From: Hofstenia miamia
Lineage: Eukaryota > Xenacoelomorpha > Acoela
Assembly: GCA_004352715.1 (NCBI GenBank)
Contig: SCFE01000064.1
Coordinates: 1,590,226 to 1,654,225 of the forward strand
Direction: 5' to 3'
DNA: 64,000 nucleotides
Positions 48,757-59,905 of this stretch are shown in pieces. Position 1 is the stretch's first letter. Each line of letters opens with the position of its first letter. The notes under the pieces were generated by a model. That model was not told the origin of the DNA, did not search any database, and was given only the letters and a program-made list of their open reading frames with translations. Made by a program: the position numbers and the translations under genes.

Positions 48757-49066
48757 AGCTTGGCCCAAATTTTATTTATTTTAGGACTCTGATCGTGTCT
48801 TTTGCCTCATAGAGGCTAAAAACCATTACCCAGGGAGGGGGACATGGTGGAATGTCCCCTCCGTCAGGTTTCCAAATTTAATTTTGACTGGATAAATCAA
48901 AAAATTTTTCGTAAAAAATTGAAAAATTTAAAATCTAGGATCGTGAAATGCATTTTTTAGTGACTATTTTCTCAATATTTTCAAATTTTTCACGAGGCTT
49001 CATCCGCATTAGGGAATAACAATGATTCCCCCGTCAGAAAATCCTGGATATGCCCCTGAAACTGCT
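48757..49066. mobile_element. Possible nonautonomous DNA transposon or repeat
   Basis: The right end, read on the minus strand, begins CAGGGGCATATCCAGGATTT followed by a G-run, like the CAGGGGC-type ends of widespread animal DNA transposons and MITEs. Near the left side a 10-bp hairpin (GAGGGGGACAT with ATGTCCCCTC) spans 48834-48862. Matching terminal repeats were not proven. Confidence 0.35.
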
Positions 49067-49678
49067 TATATTTTAATCGTTTGCTTAGACTTTTTGGAAA
49101 ACATATAAAAATTTTGCCATTGATAGCACTGTAATGTTAACTGACAACGAATTATAAATATTTTTAATCTCTAGATATTTTATTAACTGGGAATGGCAAA
49201 ACTTAACGACCAATTTTGCACTGAAATCGATTTATTGCAATTAGCCGTTTGCATGGAAGCAAACCTTAGGGAATGACAACAAGAGCATTTATATTCTGCT
49301 ACTCTTTTATCCAAACATCCCTTAAAAATTCATTCTATGTGAAAATGAAATTTGTGATTATATTAATTTTTATAATTTTTACATGTTCCACAAAACTGCT
49401 AGAGTTTCATCAAAATTTTACAAGATTTTACCTAAATTTCATTTATAATGTTTCTCTTGCTACAGCAATTTATGTAATGTTTTATGGAAAAAACTTTCCG
49501 GCATATCCATGTAATATATTCCTTAAAGGGTATTAAAAATAGATATGTTGTATTTTTGTTTATTACTCTTTAAATGTATGCTTGCAACAAAGCGCTAAGC
49601 ATACTCAAGGGGGCCTCAATACGAGAAAGTGAAAAATATTGGTATTTAAAGTTATTATAATAATAATAATACTATTTT

Positions 49679-49990
49679 TTGAAATAATCATATATGTCAA
49701 GTTTCATAGGTTCTTCCTACCGCCTTACAGCAACACTCCTTGCTTGTAGTAGAAAAAATTTAGATGTTAGAGGTATTGCACCAGCCAACAATGCAGGGCT
49801 GATTAAATTTAGAAAGAATGTTTTTTGTCATTTGTAAAGTTTAAGTTTTAAGGGAATATTTTCTTGTATTTCAAATAAAAATTAAAACATTAGTCCCAAG
49901 CCCAGTCCAAATTGCTGTGTCGGAAAGCCGGCCCAAGCCCAGCCCAAACCTGGCCAGACCTAACCTTTGGCCCAACCCAATTCCAACTTA
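49679..49990. repeat. 312-bp block duplicated at 50316-50627
   Basis: Identical by eye to 50316-50627, each ending beside an N (49991) or beginning after an N run (50295-50315). Best explained by two alleles or an assembly loop. The block ends in a C-rich, degenerate CCCAAGCCCAGCCCAA-type repeat. Confidence 0.85.
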
Positions 49991-50294
49991 NAGCTTTTTT
50001 AAAAATGAAAATCATATAATTGTGAGGAGACTTAAATTTTACAGTGTATTTGCACATATGGTATACAATAAAGTTAAGATATATTTTAATATTTCGACCA
50101 ACAAACTAATTTGCACCAATTTGTGATTTAATTTATGATCTCTAAGTACTGGTAAATAATAAAAATTTTGATTTCAACAAATATAAAATTATATACAATC
50201 AGTAAGCTCTGGAAACATTCACTAATTTGAAATTTTCAACTGAAACTATTTATATTTTTTGCATCCATAGATCAAGAATGAATTTAATTATATA

Positions 50295-50315
50295 NNNNNN
50301 NNNNNNNNNNNNNNN
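50295..50315. other. Assembly gap (21 N)
   Basis: Short N run preceding the second copy of the 312-bp block. Confidence 0.95.
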
Positions 50316-50627
50316 TTGAAATAATCATATATGTCAAGTTTCATAGGTTCTTCCTACCGCCTTACAGCAACACTCCTTGCTTGTAGTAGAAAAAATTTAG
50401 ATGTTAGAGGTATTGCACCAGCCAACAATGCAGGGCTGATTAAATTTAGAAAGAATGTTTTTTGTCATTTGTAAAGTTTAAGTTTTAAGGGAATATTTTC
50501 TTGTATTTCAAATAAAAATTAAAACATTAGTCCCAAGCCCAGTCCAAATTGCTGTGTCGGAAAGCCGGCCCAAGCCCAGCCCAAACCTGGCCAGACCTAA
50601 CCTTTGGCCCAACCCAATTCCAACTTA
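50316..50627. repeat. Second copy of the 312-bp block
   Basis: Same sequence as 49679-49990; continues into (TA)n (50626-50641, 50656-50675) instead of the unique sequence that follows copy 1. Confidence 0.85.
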
Positions 50628-51025
50628 TATATATATATATATTTTTTTTTTATAATTATATATATATATATATATTTTGTAAATGTCCGTTTTTGAAACT
50701 GCATTTCCATAAATTTCCATTGAATTTTACTTTTAACTTTTGACATTGAGCCACATCTATTATTGTATTTTAAGGAGGGCATTCGTCTTTTAATTGCATT
50801 ATTATTACTATTGATAATCTGTTCATTCATTTGAAAATCTTCCTTAACTCTTTTTTAGAATTGTCAAATAGGTTTGTTAATTAGTAACCAAAATATGTAT
50901 AATTTGATACAACCAGAGATTTATAGAACATTGTTATCCAATTTTTTGGCAAGAAATCGGATATTTTTTTAACTAACTTAAAAATTAGCAGTTATTTTTT
51001 CACATTAATGAATTTACAAGATCTA

Positions 51026-51027
<2 letters not shown>

Positions 51028-51058
<31 letters not shown>
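51028..51058. repeat. (TA)n microsatellite
   Basis: About 31 bases of TA dinucleotides. Confidence 0.95.
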
Positions 51059-51060
<2 letters not shown>

Positions 51061-51329
51061 AATGTCATTTTTTGAAATTGAATTTCCATTAATTCCCATT
51101 GAATTTCCATTCCATTAAATGATTTCTATTTCCATTTCCGTAATCTGAAAATGCAATGGAATGGAAATTTCCATTCCCATATGCACCTCTGAAAAAAACT
51201 GAATATGATTAAAGAAAAAATTTTTAATTTCCTTGAATTTAGTGAATATAGGAAGAAACATGAAAACCAATTTACAAAGCTTTACAAATAAAATAACTAA
51301 TTATGAAGAATTGATTCTTAATATGGATT

Positions 51330-51720
51330 AGCAACAAAATTTGCGGAATAACAGAAACCTGATTAAAAGATAATTATAATGATAGCATTTTTAAGAGAAA
51401 TTGGCTTAAAATATTTCGGAAGGATAGAAATCTTAGAAATTCTACAAAAATTAGAGGTGGTGGCATATTTTTTATGCTACCTATGCATTTTCTTCCACAA
51501 ATACGTCAAGATCTAAAAGTTCAAAATGCCCAATTTGAAAGCTTATGATGTGAAATTAAACTATCGAATGTAAAACATTTAATTAATTTAAGATATCATA
51601 ATAATCGAACGAACTGTAGTGAGTTTTCTGCTATGTTATCCTCTGAATTTTCACAAGCAATAATTGAAAATAGGCCCGAAAATCTTATGGTAGACTATAA
51701 CCATAAGAGTCAAAGCAAAT
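51330..51720 (+). mobile_element. LINE endonuclease-domain remnant
   Basis: Plus-strand frames read RGGGIFFMLP, then LWCEIKLSNVKHLINLRY-like sequence with one stop, and DYNHKS at the end. These resemble the GGGV, E-lwveI and GDFN blocks of LINE apurinic endonuclease domains. Very decayed; assignment by motif order. Confidence 0.5.
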
Positions 51721-51799
51721 TTACTGCTTAAATGTATATAAAAACTAAACTAATACATGACAAAAATATTTACAAAACTTTTTAAATATGTAATATTAA

Positions 51800-52760
51800 T
51801 TAAAGGGCAGTTTTAAAAGTAATTTGACCTTGCGTTGAGTTTATTATCTATGCCCAATAATGTTTGCCTACTTAATAGAAATTGTTATATTTTTTTCTTG
51901 AAGTGTTTATAGTTTTTCTCACATTTTATATCAATACTTAAATCATTCCATAAGATTAAACATTTAACTGAAAATGAATCTTGACGATTATTGATGCTAA
52001 AAAGTGTTTTATTTCTTTTATTGATTTTGATGTAATTATTAAGAAAACTTAATGAACTTAATTCATGAATAAATTTGTGAATCATACATAAAGATTGATA
52101 CTGAATAAAGTAATTCGGGGCCAAAATGTTATATGATGATCTTAATTGCGTTATGGATTCATGTTTTTCAATATAATTAAGTGTTCTAAATCCCCAGTTA
52201 AACATTTTTGCTAATGATGAACGTTTTTGCGATGCGAGATTTTGGAAAAGAAATACACAGTAATTAAATTGATTTAAGACAAATGAATGAATTAGTTCTA
52301 CATGCGATGATTTTCCTACATGGCGCAAATGGTACAAATATTTTATTCCACATGCCATCTTCTTAATTTGTGGGAGAAGAAATTATCGAATTTTAAGTCA
52401 TTGTATAATAATACACCTAGATAGTTTACACATTTACTTTGACTAATTTCGTTATCACAAACATTAATTTTAAAATTTTCAGTAAGCTTTGGTTGTTGTT
52501 GTTTAGATGAAAAGATGATAAATTGAGTTTTGTCAGAATTGATTGCGATTGAAATATATTACGAAGTTTTCAATATCTTTTGTCAAATGCTTATAGTTGC
52601 CTCAAAAGGATTTTTTGCTGTTCGTAATATACAAGTATAATCTGCGTATTGATAAATAGTTCCATAATAATCTAAACAAGTATTATATTCCGAAAATGCA
52701 TGATAGTATTCACATTTTCGGTTTAGAAGTATTCAATAAAACAATACCAACTCATATTAT
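51800..52760 (-). mobile_element. LINE ORF2 C-terminal part
   Basis: The minus-strand frame 52358-51885 is open for 157 codons: LIHSFVLNQFNYCVFLFQN, then RSSLAKMFNWGFRTLNYI, and WNDLSIDIKCEKNYKHFK at the end. This is the standard arrangement after the RT of CR1/L2-like LINEs (FNYC block to WNxLP block). Above 52360, decayed RT sequence continues with a YADYT-like motif C. A shorter copy is at 18405-18858. Confidence 0.8.
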
Positions 52761-53439
52761 CAACTTCAACATTGATTGACTATATAATTTACAATGTTTC
52801 GAACTATGAAAATTTCATTAGAATAGTCACAGATTTCTTCATTTATGATCATGTAATTATGTTAAAATATTTGTTAAAATTAAGGTAAACAAAGAGAGGA
52901 AATTGATATATTACAATAATTCTAAAAGATTTAGAAATCAGACTTCGCTTTTTACTTTCTAAATCCAAATTTTAATGCTAATGGTTAATGTAAAATGGAT
53001 GTTTTGGACACATTTAGTCTAATATTGGTCAATGCGGCATTCCTTACTAGAATCACATCATCGAGTAGCATACTAATTGATAATATTGTATTAGCTGAGA
53101 ATGCATACTATGAGAAAAACCACTTCTGAATACCCATTCTGTGACCACTCTTTTACATCTATCAAATTTCAAAAGTCTCATTCAGCCCCAAAAATAACAT
53201 GAAATGGATTAAAATGTATTTAAAATACTAATAATTTTAAATCCTTCTTCTCATCAGACAATTGGTTTCCTGTATATTCTGCATCAAATTTGAGAGAAAT
53301 GTTGGGAAAAATTTTAGAAAATTTTGATTATATCTTAACAGATTTTGCCCTGAAAAGAAAATAATTGCTAAATTCAGTACAATATCCAAAACAAGTAATA
53401 CTGCTTCTAATAAATCTTTGATAAGAATAAAGCGTATAA

Positions 53440-53985
53440 ACATTTTATGAATTCTCGAAACAGCATGAATTTTGCCGAATATAAAATGGCTATAAATGCT
53501 TCGAATATTGAGTATCGTAGGGCATTCAACAAATTCATCAAAAATGAATTTGCGGGTCTTCCAAATTCAAAGTCAAAATGGAAGCTAATGCCTGAAATCA
53601 CAAATTCTAAGCGATCTAGATCAAACTTAATTGATGTGATAAGAGATCAGAATTAAAAAAATTGTACTGACAATTTAGAAATGAAATTTTACAAGACTTT
53701 TATTAACCTAAGAAATTACAATGGCCCTCTAATTAAGTATGAAAACATTTGACGCTAGTTTTTACATCCGAATTTTCTTTGTTTCTCCACCAGTTATGAA
53801 GTTATTAGATCAATCCATAAGGTTAAAACCTATAAATCAAGCGATGGCTCAAGCATTCCCTCATGGTCTCTTAAAATTACTGCAGACATCATTTCGAATC
53901 TCTTAATTCTTACTGTTAATGAATACATAAAATGTAATTAATTCCCGGATAATGTAAAACTTGCTCACATTATTTATATATTTAT
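53440..53985 (+). mobile_element. LINE fragment: linker and start of RT
   Basis: Plus-strand frame at 53447-53656 (FAEYKMAINASNIEYRRAFN, then NSKSKWKLM), followed after stops by KSSDGSSIPSWSLKITADII and FPDNVKLAHI. These match the region between the endonuclease and RT (KWK...) and RT block 1 (KSSGxDGIPxxxLK, then GxFPxxxKxAxV). Cut off by a (TTTA)n tract at 53970-54010. Confidence 0.7.
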
Positions 53986-54010
53986 TTAATTATTTATTTA
54001 TTTATTTATT
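53965..54010. repeat. (TTTA)n microsatellite
   Basis: ATTTATTTATTT-type run, imperfect at its left end. Confidence 0.85.
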
Positions 54011-54059
54011 AAAGTTAGTGCTTTCTATAATAGAAAATGTGGACAAAAATCACTATTAA

Positions 54060-54175
54060 GAGTAGTTATAGCCGCGGCAACCCTGCGCCAAACAAACGCC
54101 TCTGATTGGACGAGAGCTGATGACGTCACATGTCACGTGACAGACAGTGAATATCTAAGGGGTGGTTGAGGCGTT
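54060..54175. promoter_or_regulatory. GC-rich promoter-like island: CCAAT, CRE and E-box
   Basis: In about 110 bp of GC-rich sequence inside AT-rich DNA there is an inverted CCAAT box (ATTGG, 54105-54109), a full palindromic CRE TGACGTCA (54121-54128) and a palindromic E-box GTCACGTGAC (54132-54141), preceded by GCCGCGG and CTGCGCC. These are binding sites for NF-Y, CREB/ATF and USF/MITF-type factors, and their close spacing is typical of animal core promoters. No first exon was recognised on either strand. The nearest intact gene downstream (plus) is the Mab-21 gene 5.7 kb away, across a 1000-N gap, so the link is speculative. Confidence 0.5.
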
Positions 54176-54890
54176 GAGTCATCTAATTGATACTTGGCGC
54201 TAAGTGCTTTGAAGATCTCACTAATTGATTTTTTTTGACAGCTCACTAATGCATTTTTAATTAGCACATTCGGACCTGTTTAAATGATTCACGCCCAAAT
54301 TTACATTGTTTTGATATAATTTTTCGGTTTATTGTTTGTAATGACTAATTTTGTTAATATCACAGGTTACATTTCAAGTTTTGCATACATTACAATTTGT
54401 AAATATTCCTTGCTATCACACATTTTCGTTTTTGTCAATGCAGTACACTATCAATTTTCCATATTTTGATTGCTTACATGAACCACGTTTAATTCGTTTT
54501 CGGGAAAACAAACTATTTGAAAATAATAGATGTAGAACAAATTAAACATTTTTAGTTAAACAAAAAGAGATTGCATTTCAATATAACAATTAATGTTAAA
54601 AAATACAATGACTCGTAAATAGGTAAAACAAATTTTATATACAAGTAAAAATATTCAATTTCACCATGCAAACTTTTTTAATCATTCTTCAATAACGCAT
54701 TCATAAGTTTTAAACAAAGGAGATTACAACAGTTTAATGTATAATAACACCGTCAGAAAGAAGACAATAAAAAATACCGTTTTAAAAAACATTTTCAAAA
54801 ATCAAAACTAGAATATTGAAGTGGGTATGGTAAACCCCACATTTTTAAAAATAACACAAAACACGTATATATTCTAATTTTATAATAATA

Positions 54891-55890
54891 NNNNNNNNNN
54901 NNNNNNNNNNNNNNNNNNNNNNNNNNNNNNNNNNNNNNNNNNNNNNNNNNNNNNNNNNNNNNNNNNNNNNNNNNNNNNNNNNNNNNNNNNNNNNNNNNNN
55001 NNNNNNNNNNNNNNNNNNNNNNNNNNNNNNNNNNNNNNNNNNNNNNNNNNNNNNNNNNNNNNNNNNNNNNNNNNNNNNNNNNNNNNNNNNNNNNNNNNNN
55101 NNNNNNNNNNNNNNNNNNNNNNNNNNNNNNNNNNNNNNNNNNNNNNNNNNNNNNNNNNNNNNNNNNNNNNNNNNNNNNNNNNNNNNNNNNNNNNNNNNNN
55201 NNNNNNNNNNNNNNNNNNNNNNNNNNNNNNNNNNNNNNNNNNNNNNNNNNNNNNNNNNNNNNNNNNNNNNNNNNNNNNNNNNNNNNNNNNNNNNNNNNNN
55301 NNNNNNNNNNNNNNNNNNNNNNNNNNNNNNNNNNNNNNNNNNNNNNNNNNNNNNNNNNNNNNNNNNNNNNNNNNNNNNNNNNNNNNNNNNNNNNNNNNNN
55401 NNNNNNNNNNNNNNNNNNNNNNNNNNNNNNNNNNNNNNNNNNNNNNNNNNNNNNNNNNNNNNNNNNNNNNNNNNNNNNNNNNNNNNNNNNNNNNNNNNNN
55501 NNNNNNNNNNNNNNNNNNNNNNNNNNNNNNNNNNNNNNNNNNNNNNNNNNNNNNNNNNNNNNNNNNNNNNNNNNNNNNNNNNNNNNNNNNNNNNNNNNNN
55601 NNNNNNNNNNNNNNNNNNNNNNNNNNNNNNNNNNNNNNNNNNNNNNNNNNNNNNNNNNNNNNNNNNNNNNNNNNNNNNNNNNNNNNNNNNNNNNNNNNNN
55701 NNNNNNNNNNNNNNNNNNNNNNNNNNNNNNNNNNNNNNNNNNNNNNNNNNNNNNNNNNNNNNNNNNNNNNNNNNNNNNNNNNNNNNNNNNNNNNNNNNNN
55801 NNNNNNNNNNNNNNNNNNNNNNNNNNNNNNNNNNNNNNNNNNNNNNNNNNNNNNNNNNNNNNNNNNNNNNNNNNNNNNNNNNNNNNNNNN
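54891..55890. other. Scaffold gap (exactly 1000 N)
   Basis: Round-number gap of unknown true size, followed by a short (AT)n and a mariner-like pseudogene. Confidence 0.97.
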
Positions 55891-55900
55891 ATATATATAT

Positions 55901-56720
55901 GCATGCTAGTGTTGCTCTAAGAGAGATCTGTGCTGTAGTTGGAGACTCTTTGAAGACAGTATTGTCCAACTGGTTGCAAAAATGAATCTGGCTTACAAAT
56001 CATTTGTTAGGATACAAAGGCACCTCTTGACTGAGTCTTTGAAGTAAAAAAGACTGGTAAGGTGCAAAAAAAGTCCTGCAATATCTCAGGACTTATTGGT
56101 AACACTGCCAAAGTATTCTCTGTTGAGAAGATCTTCACCATAGATGTTGTTGTCAATAGGCAAAAAGACCGGCACATTCCACACAAAGCATCCATCCCAG
56201 ATCATGGTCCTGCGTGTCGTGGCCGCTAACGGCAAGAAGATGCCTCCCTACTTTTTTCAACCTTGGGAAAAAGTGGGATGGAGGGCTAATGCTTAATACA
56301 AAGTGCTGAGTTACCATGTATTGCCATGGCTGAAGACCCACTATAAAACGGGCAACTAAGCAAGGACCCAAGATAGTAGCCCATGTCACACAGCAAAGAA
56401 GATGCAACAGTTCTACAAAACCAACTTCGTTGACTTCTGTTTTGCTGACATTTAGCCCCCCTCTAGGCCCGACTTGAACCTGCTAGATTTTGCTGTGTGG
56501 GATGTTTTGGAGAAGGCGACCAGCAAGACTCCTCATCCCAACTTAAAGTTTTTTAGACTGCCATTAAAAATGAGTGGGCAAATATGTCAGCCCCTTCTTT
56601 TATTGATCCATAAAAATTTTTCCGAATCCTCATTGAAGCCGTTATTGCTAATAATGGAAGAAGAAGAATCTCCAGTATTTTGTTTGCATTCATTGTCTAG
56701 ATACGTGCATTGTGTTTTAT
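55901..56720 (+). pseudogene. Mariner-like transposase pseudogene
   Basis: Broken plus-strand frames give, in order, LREICAVVGDSLKTVLSNW, FSVEKIFTIDVVVNRQKDR (normally FSDEK: the first catalytic Asp is now Val), IMVLRVVAANGKKMPPYFF, QDSSPCHTAKKMQQFY (second Asp) and SRPDLNLLDFAVWDVLEKA (third acidic site). This is the SDEK...QDxxPxH...PDLNxLDxxxWxxLE series of IS630-Tc1-mariner transposases, a different family from those at 5 and 12.5 kb. Several frameshifts and stops make it dead. Part of the 5' end may lie in the preceding gap. Confidence 0.85.
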
Positions 56721-57199
56721 ATTAACGAGTATCTTTGAAGAAATAAAGCTAGTGAAGCCTTGTAGTGTTCATATAGATTAAACAAATATTAGTAATTAGA
56801 AAAAATTTTTGCATAAAATAAACTTTGAAAACTAAGTAAGTTTGGAAAATTGTGGCTAAATAGAGTGACCAAAATCTCAGAACTTGTTGTTTAAGTTCAT
56901 TGCTAGTAGTAAAACGATCTCCCTTGTTATTTTGAAATAAGACTGTTTTAAAACCCTGCAAAGTAAAATCATTACGATCTGCCCCGTAGAGTTGTCAAAG
57001 TCTCAGACTAACTTGAGATATAAAAATTCAAACGTAAGCAAAGAAGTAACTGAATAAGCATTACCAGAAAATTTAATTTGCTAGGCAAAAAGTTTACTTT
57101 TTGGGAAAGAATTGGCTTTTTCGTTATTGCACAAATAAACCGTTTCAGAAATAGAGAGTTACCAAGAAAGCAACAGCCTAACAAAAACGGTTTTCTAAC

Positions 57200-57302
57200 T
57201 ATATATATATATATATACTGTAATATGCTCTACTAAGTATGTACTAGACTGTACTAGTGCGTCCTGGGCTGTATTAGGCTCTACTACATGTGTACTAGGC
57301 TG
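57200..57302. repeat. (TA)n followed by degenerate TACTAG-CTG repeats
   Basis: (AT)n at 57200-57217, then loosely repeated words such as GTACTAGACTG, GTACTAG and GTACTAGGCTG over about 75 bp. No function apparent. Confidence 0.5.
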
Positions 57303-59900
57303 CCTTGAAAAAATATATGCAAAGTGTTTATGTTCAAAATATTAAGACACCGACACCACACAAACACACAACATCTATTCCTTCTTAGTGAAATATATAT
57401 TACACCTAATCTTTTATATTTTTTATATATGATTCAGGGTTATAAGTATTTATATTTATATGATCATATATATNCCCACACTTGTATTCTGCAGGACTCT
57501 ATGCGAAAAATTCGAAAATTGCATATATTTTTTGTTTTTTTTAAAATATTTATTAATTACTTTTTGAATTTGAAAATTGCGCATTTCAAATAAGCTTCTA
57601 ATTTCTTATGTATGAGTTTCATGCTTTTACAAAAAATTATTGGACTCGTATCCACAGCCTTCTGCTATAGTATTTAGATCCCGAATGATGTTTTTTTATA
57701 TTTAGCGTCCTTTAATTATTATAAAATTTTGTGTTTAGTGCCCGCATATATGTGTATGCATATGCATATAAATATTTAAAATTTCTTTTAAATTGCTAAT
57801 AAATTGTAACCAAATTCGATTTCATGTGCTGTTAGCATTATGCAATAACCGAATCGAAGACTATTGGCATTTGTTGCGAGTGGATGTTGAGAGTTACAAG
57901 GTGTTATTCAATAGTTGATTTATTGACGTGACCGGAGCTAAATTAATTATCTTCTAAAACAACTATTACTGTTTGATTTGCGAGTCATTCATTTCGAACA
58001 TCAATCACTGTCGTTTTTCCGTATCCTTGGCAACTAAGTCAATAATGTCATTTATGTTGACTAAATATAAAAAGTTTTAGTTAAGCTTAAAAACAATTAA
58101 GCTTATTTGACCAATTTTAATATAAGTGTATAAAAAGTAAACCAAAGTTGTGAAGCGACCGTGTGGAGGCCCTATATAGATATATAATTTTGTAATTGTG
58201 ACAAGATTAAAAAATTGAATTTATATTTTAATAAACATTGCGCATTCATTCAAAACAGTCTTAAGCTTGTTGTGTACAGTTCAGCATGTTTGACATTTTA
58301 AATTTTTTAAATTTCTTTTTGCTGTTTAATATTGTTCAATTACTAGGTAGGATCGTGATGTTAGTTCAAAATAAATGACTTAGACAAAATTTGCAAAGAA
58401 TTGTGATTACCATGCAGCCTAAAAAATGTATTGTATTTTGTTTGCGAATTCTTTGTACCAACTAGATGGTAAATTTTTTTCTCTTCTGTGCACTGTTTCA
58501 TACATTTTCAAGCTAAGTAACCTGAGGTAAGTTTTAATAACTTGTTTTTACTATTGCGTCGTCCTATTTGCAACAGCATCGACTTTAAGAAGAGCAATGG
58601 GACAATTTGATAACTGCCATTGACTTCGCGCTAAGCAATGCTTCAAGAAATGGAAATAATAAATATTAGTTTCTAATAAAATAGAAATGAAATTTTTTAC
58701 ACAACTTGTTGTGGATTCGAAAATTTTTTTAACCTTATAATTCACTAAATAAAAAAGTTACCTCACCACTGATTAGAGTCTCGTCTTCTCATTCATTTTC
58801 ATTCTTAATTTACACTGTGGGTGAGACTAGGGCGGAACATTTACAGAAAACACAATATTCGAAGCACAAACCGTTGCTGCTATGGGTTTTAGACCCATAC
58901 TAGGCATGGGAAGACCTTTGAAAGTTTTTGCAAAAAAGTTAATATCTTCATGTATTTCAAAGCCACCAATAATTTTTACCACCAATTTTCACCACAACAA
59001 AACAGGAAAGCACACTTACCCATAGATGTGTAAAATTTCCAAGAAAAAATTGTCTGAAATTGTGGAGTAAATGGTTTATGCCCTTAAAAATACAATGGAC
59101 ACTTTAGGGTTAATCATTAAGTTAAGAAATAATTCATTTCAGTAGCATTAATTTCTTAATACTCAAACGTTGACTCCTCATAGTTTTTATCTATAGCACA
59201 TTTTTTCTTCAATTTCATTAGTAATCTAAGATTTGATAACCTGGTACACTATAGAATAGCATGCAATTATCGTTGTAAAACAATTCTTTTGCAAGCAAAG
59301 AATGGCCGTAACCCACATTATTACGACAAGGACTTTTTATTGTAGGTTCTCTATTTTGGTTGTAGCTCGTATTTTGCCCCGAGACCATGTCCTCTAAAAT
59401 GAACCTTGTTTTACCATGAGATTCTATGTATATCCACCAGTATACGCTCTGTGTAAGAACGTTTAATAAACTAACGGACTCTTTTGTATGTAATTTTCAA
59501 TACTAAAATTTTGAATTTACTGCATTGCAATTTGATGAAATCTCAAGAATTAATTATAAGCAATTTTGACTGACATTACTTTCTCGTATAAAACAATTAT
59601 AGTAAATAGTACGTAATAGCGTTTATAGTATATTTTATTATGTACAGATTAAATCTGTCATAAATTCGTGCCATAAATGTGATAAGTAAAAAGCAAATCA
59701 AGTGCGCACTTAACAAGTCCGAATGATATTTATGTACTATAAATATCACAAATAACGCCTCTGATGCGATTCCGTTCCACCTGCTACAGTTGTATAAACG
59801 CATCAAAGTAAGAGAGAGCCACTAATTGAATTTAAAATATTTGTAAAGCTAAGCATGATGCGAGCCAATTTTCAAATCATTCACAAAAGACAAACGTAAT
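57303..59900. other. No gene seen; upstream region of the Mab-21 gene
   Basis: AT-rich sequence with short chance ORFs. No obvious promoter boxes near 59906 were recognised. Confidence 0.4.
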
Positions 59901-59905
59901 GTGTG

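Noticed and set aside
54105-54141. Assigning the CCAAT-CRE-E-box island as the promoter of the Mab-21 gene
   Set aside because: The distance is 5.7 kb across a gap of unknown size and a transposase pseudogene, with no exon linking them; left as a separate regulatory candidate.
54795-55969. Minus-strand frames of about 370 codons
   Set aside because: Same artefact across the second 1000-N gap.
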